This document shows positions 35,501-43,211 of a stretch of DNA of 64,000 nt, in pieces. The stretch covers positions 62,001 to 126,000 of the forward strand of contig JABLXJ010000009.1 in NCBI GenBank assembly GCA_013178125.1. Direction: 5' to 3'. Numbering within the stretch: the stretch's first letter is position 1; each line of letters starts with the position of its first letter. The position numbers were made by a program, and so were the translations under genes. A model generated the notes under the pieces. That model ran no database searches. It saw nothing but the letters and a program-made list of their open reading frames with translations, and had not been told where the DNA came from. The stretch comes from Bacillota bacterium. Lineage in GTDB: Bacteria > Bacillota > SHA-98 > Ch115 > JABLXJ01.

Positions 35501-36571
35501 ATGAAGCCTAAAGAGCGAGTCATGCGCATCTTAAACCACCAGGAAGCTGATCGTGTACCTATTGATTTCTGGGCTGCGGACGAAGTGTGGGACGAACTCA
35601 TGAGCCACCTGCGGGTCTCCAATAGAGAGGATCTCTTACGGGAATTGCACGTGGATTTCCGCTTCCCTTCTGCTTGTTTCAGCGATCTCATGCCGGCACA
35701 GACTTATCCGGACGGTAGTTTTGAAGACTCGTGGGGAGTGAGGAGAAAAGGCCCTTTTGGCGGTATCCCAATAGAGCACCCACTGGCGGGGGCAATATCT
35801 GTGGAAGATATTGAGAAATACAGCTGGCCAAACCCGGATAATATTGATTATGATGGATTTGTCCGGGAATGCGAACAGTATAGCGACTATGCTATTTACG
35901 GCGGTGCTTGGAGCCCCTTCTTCTATGTGGCATGTGAACTAATGGGTATGGATAATCTATTTGTGAATATGGTAGAGGCGCCAGAGGTGGTACATGCTCT
36001 TCTGGACAAGACTTGTGGTTTTTACCTGGAGGTCTCCCGGCGGATGTTTGAAAAAGCCAGGAATAAAATGGATATATTTTTTATGGGGGAAGATTTCGGC
36101 ACACAAAACGGACTAATCATGAGCAGGGATATGTGGAGGATATTCATTGCTCCCCGGCTAAAAAGCCTCTTCGAGCAGGCAAAATTATACGGTTATAAAG
36201 TGATGCTACATTCCTGTGGAAGTGTCCGCGACCTGATCCCGGATCTTATAGAAATGGGGCTGGATGGTTTGGATCCCATCCAGGTGCGGGCACGGGGAAT
36301 GAATATCGAGGAGCTAAAACAAGAGTATGGATCGGTGCTAACCTTTAGAGGCTCCATAGATACCCAACAAACCTTACCTTACGGGACGCCCGAGGATGTG
36401 AAGCGAGAAGTTATCGACCGGATATGCAAAATTGCCCCGGGCGGGGGGTTTATTTTAAACTCGAGCCAGAACCTCTTGCCTGAGATCCCCCTTGAAAACA
36501 TTATCACCATGTACCGGACGGCATATGAATACGGGCATTACGATAGTTTAGGGCAGCGAAAAACGGCCTGA
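35501..36571 (+). CDS. URO-D/MtaA-superfamily protein 1
   Basis: A 356-aa (beta/alpha)8 protein of the uroporphyrinogen decarboxylase superfamily (MKPKERVMRILNHQEADRVPIDFW start). The Arg-rich substrate site of HemE is absent, so it is not a heme enzyme. H237-S-C239 (VMLHSCGSV) matches the zinc His-x-Cys of methylcobamide methyltransferases, but the C-terminal cysteine is replaced (LNSSQNLLPEIPLEN). Related proteins move methyl groups between corrinoids and CoM or folate; many linked to sugar importers are uncharacterised. No corrinoid protein lies in the window. AT-rich like the importer genes; AAGGAGG ribosome site. Confidence 0.8.
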   Translation: MKPKERVMRILNHQEADRVPIDFWAADEVWDELMSHLRVSNREDLLRELHVDFRFPSACFSDLMPAQTYPDGSFEDSWGVRRKGPFGGIPIEHPLAGAISVEDIEKYSWPNPDNIDYDGFVRECEQYSDYAIYGGAWSPFFYVACELMGMDNLFVNMVEAPEVVHALLDKTCGFYLEVSRRMFEKARNKMDIFFMGEDFGTQNGLIMSRDMWRIFIAPRLKSLFEQAKLYGYKVMLHSCGSVRDLIPDLIEMGLDGLDPIQVRARGMNIEELKQEYGSVLTFRGSIDTQQTLPYGTPEDVKREVIDRICKIAPGGGFILNSSQNLLPEIPLENIITMYRTAYEYGHYDSLGQRKTA

Positions 36572-36635
36572 AGGCAGGTAACCAAGGGAATGACGCTGGG
36601 GGCGCTCAAATGACGCCATGACGGTGGAGGTATCA

Positions 36636-37904
36636 ATGCCGGTGGTGGTATCAAAAGTAATATCGAAAAAGGATAAGCAAATCCTGAGAGAGCTTGTCGA
36701 GAAGGTGGCGGAGATAGCGGCCCTGCCCGTTCAGCAGGAGAAGGCCGGGATGTGGAAGCGGCTCAACGGGCTTGAAAGGGTCAAGCCCATGATCTGGATC
36801 AACGAGATCCCGTGGCATGAGATGGATGTAAATGGCGAACTGGAGCTCAAGACCGAGGATGAGTTTTGCCGCATGCTGGAGACGGGGCTCCGACAGACGA
36901 TCTACCAGTGGGAGCATATGAGGGGAGATATGGTCGTGGAGCCGAAGATCTACTGCCCCCTCGTCATCTATGATACCGGTTTCGGGATCTCCGAGGATGT
37001 GGATATTGTAAGGACCGACGAGAAGAGTTCCATCATCTCGCGGCATTTTCACCCTCAAATACAAGAAGAAAAGGATATCGAGAAGATAAAGATGCCCGAG
37101 GTCGTCTATGATGCGGAGGCGACCGAACACAATTACCAGCAGATGGTTGATATCTTCGATGGCATCCTCACGGTGGAGAAACGGGGCGTGCCCGGTTTCT
37201 GGTTTGCGCCGTGGGATGAGTTGATCCGGTGGTGGGGGGTCCAGGAGGCCATGATGGACCTCGTATTGCGCCCGGAACTGGTCCACAAGGCTATGGACCG
37301 GCTGGTAGAGGCCTACCTTCGCCGCTTGGACCAGTATGAGGAACTGAACCTCCTGTCACTGAACAACAACAATACCCGCATAGGCTCCGGCGGCTACGGT
37401 TATACAGACGAGTTACCCCAGCCCGGCCATGACCCGGCCCACATCAAAGCGGCCGACCTGTGGGGGTGCGCTGCAGCCCAGATATTCTCCGAGGTTTCCC
37501 CGGAGATGCATGAGGAGTTTGCCCTCAAGTATGAGATCCGGTGGTTGAAGAGGTTTGGACTGAACTATTACGGCTGTTGTGAGCCGCTCCATAAGAAGAT
37601 AGGTATACTCAAGCAGATACCGAATTTAAGAAAGATATCCATGAGCCCCTGGGTGAATGTAGAAGAAGGAGCTGCCAACATAGGGAACAAGTATGTGTTT
37701 TCATATAAACCCAGCCCTGCAATCTTTGCGGCGGATGCGTGGGATCTCGAGGCGGCCCGCGCACAGCTGGTGAGCGCCCTGGAAAAGACAAGAGGCTGCG
37801 TGGTGGAGGTTATTATGAAGGATATCAGCACAGTCCGCTACCAGCCGCAGCGCCTGTGGGAATGGACCGAGATGGCCGCTCAGGTGACGGAGGATTTTGC
37901 TTAG
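36636..37904 (+). CDS. URO-D-superfamily protein 2, divergent and longer
   Basis: A 422-aa protein starting at the ATG at 36636 behind GGAGG (an earlier in-frame ATG lacks a ribosome site). An N-terminal extension of about 45 residues is helical. The barrel contains WFAPWDELIRWWGVQEAMMDLVLRPELV and NYYGCCEPLHKKI (C314-C315) where MtaA-type enzymes have their His-x-Cys, so the zinc site is altered. The C-terminus has SYKPSPAIFA and RGCVVEVIMKDISTVRYQP. I assign only superfamily. It is GC-rich, unlike URO-D 1, and lies 64 bases after it. Confidence 0.7.
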   Translation: MPVVVSKVISKKDKQILRELVEKVAEIAALPVQQEKAGMWKRLNGLERVKPMIWINEIPWHEMDVNGELELKTEDEFCRMLETGLRQTIYQWEHMRGDMVVEPKIYCPLVIYDTGFGISEDVDIVRTDEKSSIISRHFHPQIQEEKDIEKIKMPEVVYDAEATEHNYQQMVDIFDGILTVEKRGVPGFWFAPWDELIRWWGVQEAMMDLVLRPELVHKAMDRLVEAYLRRLDQYEELNLLSLNNNNTRIGSGGYGYTDELPQPGHDPAHIKAADLWGCAAAQIFSEVSPEMHEEFALKYEIRWLKRFGLNYYGCCEPLHKKIGILKQIPNLRKISMSPWVNVEEGAANIGNKYVFSYKPSPAIFAADAWDLEAARAQLVSALEKTRGCVVEVIMKDISTVRYQPQRLWEWTEMAAQVTEDFA

Positions 37905-37945
37905 AGGCGCGCCTGCCCAGCAAACATGAGAAAGGGGGAACAGCT

Positions 37946-38992
37946 ATGAGCTATGAGAGAGGGCTCAAAGCCCTGAACCTCGAGATGACCGAGAAAATAC
38001 CTCACACCGAGTACCTGGATCATCCCGGATATGTCCGGCTCAAGACGGGGTTTGACCTGAACCCGGATGACCCGGACGAATTCCGGCTCGCCAACGCCGC
38101 GATTGCAAAGGTCATGGATTACGACCTTTTCTGGAATATATTTGAACGTCCAATCACCCGGGGTCGCATTACGAAAATGGGAAGGGCCTACTTTCACGAG
38201 AACCAGGGCCCGGACTACGAGGTTTACTGCCCCTTCAAGACCGTTGAGGACGTTCTGAATTTCGACCCCGTGGCCGAATACGGGATCCCGGACGTGGATA
38301 TCACTGCTAAGATATTCCAGCAACACTATGTGGAAAACCAGGCGCTCTACGATTCCATGGTCTACACGGGCGGGCGGTACCACACGCTATTCAGCGCCTG
38401 CATACGGACCTTTGGATGGGAGATGTTTCTCGCCGGCGCCGGGGCGGAGTATGAGCGCTTTGACAGGGTGTTGGAGGGGTTTTACGAAATCTCCATGGCC
38501 GAGGTGAAGGCGTGGGCGAAGACGGGCATCAAGGCATATATCTGCCATGATGACATCGTATGGAGCTCCGGCCCTGTCTTCCACCCCGACTGGTACCGGA
38601 AGTACATCTTCCCAAGGTACAAAAAGTTATGGGCCCCGCTGAAGGAAGCCGGGATCAAGGTGCTTTATTGCTCCGACGGCAACTTCGACGCATTCGTGGA
38701 CGACATCGCCGGGGCGGGGGCCGATGGCTTCATCTTTGAACCCATCACCTCCCTGGAGCGTATCGCGGAGAAATACCGCAAGTCGAAGGTAATGGTGGGC
38801 AATATTGACTGCCGGATACTCACCAGCGGCACCAAGGAGGAGATCAGGGCTGAGGTGAAGCGCTGCGCTGATATAGGCAGGGACTGCCCCGGGTATTTCT
38901 TCGCTGTGGGCAATCACATCCCCGCTAATGTACCCATCGAGAATATAGAGATCTACCTCGATGCGCTCGACGAATTCGGAAGACGGTCTTAA
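37946..38992 (+). CDS. URO-D-superfamily protein 3
   Basis: A 348-aa URO-D-like protein starting at the ATG at 37946 behind AAGGGGG; the longer upstream frame is non-homologous. The barrel pattern is clear (AYICHDDIVWSSGPVFHPDWYRKYIFPRYKKLW, GADGFIFEPITSLERIAEKY). The zinc His-x-Cys position reads Tyr241-Cys-Ser, and the C-terminal Cys region reads AVGNHIPANVPIEN, so both metal ligands are lost. Thus it probably does not bind zinc in the MtaA manner. It lies 41 bases after URO-D 2. Confidence 0.78.
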   Translation: MSYERGLKALNLEMTEKIPHTEYLDHPGYVRLKTGFDLNPDDPDEFRLANAAIAKVMDYDLFWNIFERPITRGRITKMGRAYFHENQGPDYEVYCPFKTVEDVLNFDPVAEYGIPDVDITAKIFQQHYVENQALYDSMVYTGGRYHTLFSACIRTFGWEMFLAGAGAEYERFDRVLEGFYEISMAEVKAWAKTGIKAYICHDDIVWSSGPVFHPDWYRKYIFPRYKKLWAPLKEAGIKVLYCSDGNFDAFVDDIAGAGADGFIFEPITSLERIAEKYRKSKVMVGNIDCRILTSGTKEEIRAEVKRCADIGRDCPGYFFAVGNHIPANVPIENIEIYLDALDEFGRRS

Positions 38993-39110
38993 ATTGGGTA
39001 AGTTTTAGCATAATTTAGCATAAGTCCTGGGGTTACTCGGGTAAGGGCTGAGTTCAGGTTCCCCGCTGACAGACTGCCGCAAAGCGATGGACCCACATTT
39101 CGGTATCAGG

Positions 39111-39119
39111 TGGTATAAT
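39111..39119 (+). promoter_or_regulatory. Extended -10 promoter upstream of URO-D 4
   Basis: TGGTATAAT is a perfect -10 hexamer with the upstream TG of extended -10 promoters. It lies about 30 bases before the start of a truncated 50-codon frame that is coupled to URO-D 4. No good -35 hexamer is present, as expected for this promoter class. Confidence 0.55.
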
Positions 39120-39147
39120 AGGCATATAAAGTAAAGGGGGAGAATTC

Positions 39148-39300
39148 ATGTCCGCCCTGATTGAGACTAAAGCAGTGGTCCTTTTTCAAGGGGATAGCAT
39201 TACAGATACTGGCCGCAACCGGGAAAATGATGATCTGGGCCAGGGGTATGCGATGTGTTCAAGTTGGTCGAAAACAGACAGAAAGAGGGTGTTTCGATGA
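39148..39300 (+). pseudogene. Truncated SGNH/GDSL hydrolase start, coupled to URO-D 4
   Basis: A 50-codon frame beginning MSALIETKAVVLFQGDSI at 39148 behind AAGGGGG. It contains block I of SGNH hydrolases (LFQGDSITDTGRNRENDD, then LGQGYAM), after which similarity stops abruptly and an unrelated Lys/Arg tail ends in TGA. A full SGNH hydrolase is about 200 residues, so this is a decayed or fused remnant. Its stop overlaps the URO-D 4 start as ATGA, so it may now serve as a translated leader. The promoter upstream appears intact. Below the length of most ORF lists. Confidence 0.7.
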
Positions 39301-40304
39301 CCTCCTACGAAAGGCTCATTTCCGCGATCGAGTTCCGGACGGCTGATCGCATTCCAGTGTTCCCGCTGGTAATGCGCTTTGCGGCCAGGTTTGCGGGCAT
39401 GACATACAGGGATTACATGATGAGCGGGGATAAGCTTGCCGAGGCCCAGATCACCTGCCGGGAGAGATTCGGGTATGACGCCGTGACCGTATGTTCGGAT
39501 GCCTACCGGGAATCAGATGCCCTCGGAGCCGTCATTGACTACCCGGAGGAGGATGCGGCCCGGCCGGTGAGGTGTGCGCTGCACTCGAAGGAGGTGCTCG
39601 ACCGCCTCGAGGTGCCTGATCCTTTGAAGGGGCACCGCATGCGGGAGCGGGTGGAGGCGGTACGCCAGTTGAAGAAGCATTATGGCGGGAAGGTTCCATC
39701 TTTCGGGTGGGTTGAGGCACCCTTCTCGGGCGCTGCATATATGCGGGGCGTGGAGCAGTTCTTGATCGACCTCTACGAAGACCCCGGTTTCGCCACAAAA
39801 GCCATCGAGTTTGCATATGAAACCGAGCTCCGCTTTGCCCTGGCCCAGGTCGATGCGGGGGCCGACATGATCGGGGCTGGAGACGCTGCGGCTTCCCTGT
39901 TATCCCCGCCACTCTACGAGAGATATGCCCTCCCCTATGCGGCGAGAATGTTCCGGGAGCTGAAATCAAGGGGCGTCCACATCAAGTACCATATCTGCGG
40001 GGATACCAACCACCTCCTGCGAGCGATGGCCCGCCTGGGTGCAGATATCATCAACCTGGACTTCATGGTGGACCTGAAGGCGGCAAGGGAGGCGTTTGGC
40101 CCTTCGACGGCCATAAAGGGCAACGTAAACCCGGTCATGGTCGAGAGCCTCTCCCCGTCGGAGTTGATATCGAGATTGCAGGAATGCGCCGGGCAAGCCG
40201 GCCGGCTGGGGTATATCATCAGCCCTGGCTGTGAGGTTACCCCCGATACCCCTTATGAAAATATGGATGCTATGATTGAGACTGCGTTTAAGATCCAATA
40301 TTAG
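39297..40304 (+). CDS. URO-D/MtaA-superfamily protein 4 with complete zinc site
   Basis: A 335-aa protein starting at the ATG at 39297 inside the stop of the upstream remnant. It keeps the complete metal set of methylcobamide:CoM-type methyltransferases: H232 and C234 (YHICGDTNHLL) plus C312 (ISPGCEVTPDTPYEN). The N-terminus reads ADRIPVFPLVMRFAARFAG. It is the best candidate for a real methyl-transfer enzyme among the four paralogues. The methyl acceptor and the corrinoid partner are unknown; a folate-linked role is more likely than CoM in a non-methanogen. Confidence 0.82.
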   Translation: MTSYERLISAIEFRTADRIPVFPLVMRFAARFAGMTYRDYMMSGDKLAEAQITCRERFGYDAVTVCSDAYRESDALGAVIDYPEEDAARPVRCALHSKEVLDRLEVPDPLKGHRMRERVEAVRQLKKHYGGKVPSFGWVEAPFSGAAYMRGVEQFLIDLYEDPGFATKAIEFAYETELRFALAQVDAGADMIGAGDAAASLLSPPLYERYALPYAARMFRELKSRGVHIKYHICGDTNHLLRAMARLGADIINLDFMVDLKAAREAFGPSTAIKGNVNPVMVESLSPSELISRLQECAGQAGRLGYIISPGCEVTPDTPYENMDAMIETAFKIQY

Positions 40305-40412
40305 CCAGCATTGAGTCCAGCATCGAGTTGATGCGTATGAGACGTTTGATTTTCCAGACCGGGCATAACTTGCTCTAACTCTAAGCACATAAAGCAGACA
40401 TAGTCGAAGACA

Positions 40413-40607
40413 TTGTTCCCCTCCATCCTCACCGACCTCTTCAACCGTATAGGGGTCGATGTCAGCTTCGGGGGCTATGGCTTGAAGCAGGAACAGGTCG
40501 AGGATTTCTGTGAGCTAGTTTATAACAGCTTCCAGCTGGACTTAAAAGGCCATCCAAAACCAGTATCTAAGAAGGACCTTGTGGAGATCATGGAGAAATG
40601 TATGTGA
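40413..40607 (+). pseudogene. C-terminal fragment resembling iron-containing alcohol dehydrogenase
   Basis: A 64-codon frame with a TTG as first possible start and no ribosome site. The sequence LFNRIGVDVSFGGYGLKQ, then QLDLKGHPKPVSKKDLVEIMEKC has the helix layout and the N/H-P-(K/R)-P-V-x-K-x-D-L-x-E-I ending of Fe-ADH C-termini. Nothing upstream resembles the rest of the enzyme, so it is called a remnant. It could instead be a small unrelated protein. Confidence 0.45.
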
Positions 40608-40937
40608 AGTGGTAGCGTAGATGTAACGTAGATATTAGCAACTCAGACATCAGTAGTTCAGAAACAGAATAAGCGCTACCAGGTTATGGTTCTCCAGGTT
40701 TGTTATGATCAATAGTAATAGTCCGGACGGTTATAGCGTGATTGGCCTATACCATATGAGAAAGAGAAAACCATGCGGGAGACTGGATAGACATCGGGAT
40801 CTCCAGCTGCAAGCTGGCCGCCCTTCCTGTTGGTCGGGTTAAATTATGACCCGGTCCCCAGCCAGCCGAGCCCTGTCAGACTTCTACCGGATCCCCAACC
40901 AAACCCGATCAAAATTCAGTCAGTAGTATATCCGAAT
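40608..40937. other. Gene-free stretch containing the left repeat array
   Basis: This 330-base stretch lies between the Fe-ADH-like fragment and the stop codon of the nuclease-like gene. No gene is seen. The first 220 bases are loosely repetitive AT-rich sequence (GTAGATGTAACGTAGATATTAGC). The last 90 are the left repeat array at 40836-40925. Confidence 0.6.
40836..40925 (+). repeat. Left array of a ~33-bp repeat (3 units)
   Basis: Three degenerate copies of the unit ACCCGGTCAAAATTTAGCCC (core) begin near 40836, 40873 and 40906; the last two cores are exactly 33 bases apart. The same unit forms a six-copy array on the other side of the nuclease-like gene, in the same orientation. The first copy is near-palindromic (GGGTTAAATTATGACCC). 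Confidence 0.65.
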
Positions 40938-41642
40938 CTATCTCATACATCCTCTTCCAACCTCCTCCAACAGCTTCGCGATTTCGCTCTCAGGATCGAC
41001 CGGGTCGACAGGTAATTCCGGAGGAATTTTGGATATCATCTTCTTCAACGTCAAATCATCCCTAGTAACTACGATGACTTTGATATTCTTCTCCATACTT
41101 AAACCGAGTTTAATTAAATCCCTCTTCCTCCTCTCCTTGAAAGCCTGTTTATCGGGATACATCTCGGTCGGCCCGTAATGCTGGTCTCCGTTGAACTCGA
41201 AAGCCACACCCGCGAGGTAGTACCTATCATATTCGAGGGGCTGACCCGTATCCGGATTTCGCAGGAACTGAGGACGAGCATTATCTATGTAGTTGTCGTC
41301 GGGAATCAGGAAATCTAAGAACCGCTTCATGACCGTTTCCGCTCTATGGCCTGACATATCCAGGTTGTGCTTGATCCGCATAATATAGGCCTTCTCAACT
41401 TCTTTGGGCATGGTCGGGATGATTGCACTCCGGCCGGATTGCCTGATGGTTTTTACCCAGCCTGCTTGTTCCAATTCTCGATAATACCGCCGTATGGCGC
41501 ATCTGGATTTTTTGGTAAGCCTAACGAGTTCGCCTAATGAGCGAGGACGGGCTATAGAGATAACTACATATACATATTTTGCCTGGAGGGATAGGTCCTC
41601 CTGAAAAAAGAGTTCAGGTGGGATATAGGGGCTTCTTATCAA
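40938..41642 (-). CDS. Winged-helix protein with EDxHD/PD-(D/E)XK-like nuclease domain
   Basis: A 234-aa protein. The N-terminus (about 15-75) is a winged-helix/MarR-like DNA-binding region (SLGELVRLTKKSRCAIRRYYRELEQAG). The C-terminal half has LEYDRYY, then AFEFNGDQHYGPTE, then RRKRDLIKLGL and IKVIVVTRDDL. This order (D, E-[FY]-x-G-[ED]-Q-H-[YF], K/R-x-D, and a hydrophobic strand) is that of Vsr/homing-type EDxHD nucleases of the PD-(D/E)XK superfamily. The function is unknown. The gene stands alone, AT-richer than the flanks, with 33-bp repeat arrays both upstream and downstream. A role in mobility, homing or self-regulation is inference. Confidence 0.6.
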   Translation of the reverse strand: MIRSPYIPPELFFQEDLSLQAKYVYVVISIARPRSLGELVRLTKKSRCAIRRYYRELEQAGWVKTIRQSGRSAIIPTMPKEVEKAYIMRIKHNLDMSGHRAETVMKRFLDFLIPDDNYIDNARPQFLRNPDTGQPLEYDRYYLAGVAFEFNGDQHYGPTEMYPDKQAFKERRKRDLIKLGLSMEKNIKVIVVTRDDLTLKKMISKIPPELPVDPVDPESEIAKLLEEVGRGCMR

Positions 41643-42087
41643 TTTCCTATACCTCCGTTATTTGGTATCTTATCATGATTTGGGAGCGAGTCTATCTATT
41701 TCAATCCATATTTTACCATATACATCATAAAATTTGCAACTAAATACTGGGTATAAATCAGTTTTTTGTTAAATTCAGTTATTAGTCGCATGATCGCTCA
41801 TAAGAACTAACACAGTCAAAATTTAGACGGGTCTAACAACGAACCCGGCCTAATTTTAGCCATGTCTGGCGATGAAGCCGGTCAAAATCGAGACCGGTAC
41901 CCGGTCAAAATTAAGCCCGGGCTTCCCCCGAAGCTGGTCAGAATTTAACCGGGTTTCCCAGCCAACCCGGTCAAGATTTAGCCGGATCCGGTACCAAATC
42001 CGGCACCAGGAGCATCCTCATATTGTAATTTAATTGGGTAATTTAAGATAATTCTGCGAAATTCGAGATTGGAAGCATAGAAATCAG
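41643..42087. other. Gene-free stretch containing the right repeat array
   Basis: A 445-base gap between divergently arranged neighbours: it is upstream of the nuclease-like gene and downstream of the DUF1638 gene. The first 170 bases are AT-rich and should hold the nuclease promoter. The six-unit array follows at 41812-42000. No gene is seen. Confidence 0.65.
41812..42000 (+). repeat. Right array of a 33-bp tandem repeat (6 units)
   Basis: Cores GTCAAAATT (with variants) begin at 41815, 41848, 41881, 41904, 41937 and 41970. The spacings are 33, 33, 23, 33 and 33 bases. One unit has lost 10 bases, so all six cores stay in helical phase. The unit consensus is close to ACCCGGTCAAAATTTAGCC followed by CGGGTTTCCCAGCGA, with near-dyad symmetry in the CCGGTCAAAATTTAGCCGG core. 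It lies upstream of the nuclease-like gene. It is not a CRISPR because there are no unique spacers. Confidence 0.8.
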
Positions 42088-42888
42088 TCAATCCGAATTA
42101 TCACCCCTCGTTTCCTCGATTCCTTCTGCATCCTCTGCGCAGATAATAGAATCATCAAAACTGGCGCAAACTGTCTTGCCCGGGTGGACGACCAGCACCT
42201 TATCCTCATTAAATTCCCCGTTAAGGAGTTTCTCGAGCAGCACCCGGTCCCCCGGGAGTTCGTCATAGTGCCACCCGAGAAACTCCGCGCATTCCCTGGT
42301 ATATCTCCTGTAAAAATCCGACCGCGGGAAGCCCCAGTCTATATAGGTCGCGTAGTTGTATTCCTTGAACCAGCCCTGCTCCATTTGCATAAGATAATCG
42401 GCGTTATCCTTGCCGTACATCTCCACGTACCTGTCGTATATCCTCCTGTACCTCTCCTCCCCCGGCTGGAGGGTCCTCTCGATCCAGCCCGCCGAGTACC
42501 AGTAAACCCCCCGGTGGGAGTCGAAATATTCCTTGTATCTCTCCTTTGACCCCAGCAGCAATGTAATACAATCGTGCGCCCTCGGGATCACAATGGGAAT
42601 CTTCTCGCTGGTAAGGCCAACTATGCCGTTACTGCACAGGCCATACCCGAGGACAATGAAGTCGTATCCAAACAGATTGAAATCCTTCATGCTGGCCTTT
42701 TCCAGGTAGTTAAGCTTATAACCTCTATTGGCTGCGTCAATCTCATCCTGCAGCGCCCTTCTCAATTTGTCGGGCTCATTGTGAAGCCCCTGGGGCAGGA
42801 ATCTGACATCCACGAAATGCCTCGATTGGCTGCTCAGCATGGAAATCTCACGGTTGAGCACGTCACAGGCTATGACCTTTATGTGCAT
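42088..42888 (-). CDS. DUF1638-family protein
   Basis: A 266-aa protein starting at the ATG at 42888 behind GGGGGT (the longer frame upstream has no similarity). It carries the DUF1638 signatures VLGYGLCSNGIVGL and IPRAHDCITLLLGSKERYKEYF, with conserved Cys and His that could bind metal. Function is unknown; as far as I recall such genes often sit near corrinoid methyltransferase clusters, which would fit the nearby URO-D proteins. It is transcribed towards them from the opposite strand. Confidence 0.8.
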   Translation of the reverse strand: MHIKVIACDVLNREISMLSSQSRHFVDVRFLPQGLHNEPDKLRRALQDEIDAANRGYKLNYLEKASMKDFNLFGYDFIVLGYGLCSNGIVGLTSEKIPIVIPRAHDCITLLLGSKERYKEYFDSHRGVYWYSAGWIERTLQPGEERYRRIYDRYVEMYGKDNADYLMQMEQGWFKEYNYATYIDWGFPRSDFYRRYTRECAEFLGWHYDELPGDRVLLEKLLNGEFNEDKVLVVHPGKTVCASFDDSIICAEDAEGIEETRGDNSD

Positions 42889-43211
42889 CACAATTACCCC
42901 CTGCTCCCTTCGTTGGGGCCGCGCGCCTCTCACGCGCCCGCTTTGTTCCATGACACTATCGCTCGCTGGCCGGGGGCGGGATAGAGTGAACCGCCCCATA
43001 CATATCACGTAGCATACATATCATGTGGCAAAATACTCCGCGTGGGAGGTAAGCAAGTAGGCCTGCTCGCTCACCTCCTCCAGAATACCTTGCGAAGCAC
43101 GCACACCCAGCCAATACCTGGTAGTGTATGGCAGCAGTACAGTGGCATATGGTGGTATATCGTGGTACATGGTAGTATTATGCTATGTGTGCAGCAAGCA
43201 ATTTGGCACCA
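42889..43211. other. Intergenic region between DUF1638 and Zn-ADH genes
   Basis: A 323-base gap with no gene. Bases 43,125-43,195 are a run of near-repeats of GTGGCATATGGTGGTATATCGTGGTACATGGTAG, another example of the short-word intergenic sequence of this genome. Both flanking genes are on the minus strand. Confidence 0.55.

Noticed and set aside
35501-40304. HemE (heme pathway uroporphyrinogen decarboxylase)
   Set aside because: The N-terminal Arg-rich substrate motif (MRQAGR type) is missing in all four, and no other heme genes are nearby.
40938-41642. Complete restriction-modification system
   Set aside because: No methyltransferase gene is present near the nuclease-like gene.
41812-42000. 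CRISPR array
   Set aside because: The 33-bp units are contiguous and degenerate, with no unique spacers and no cas genes nearby.
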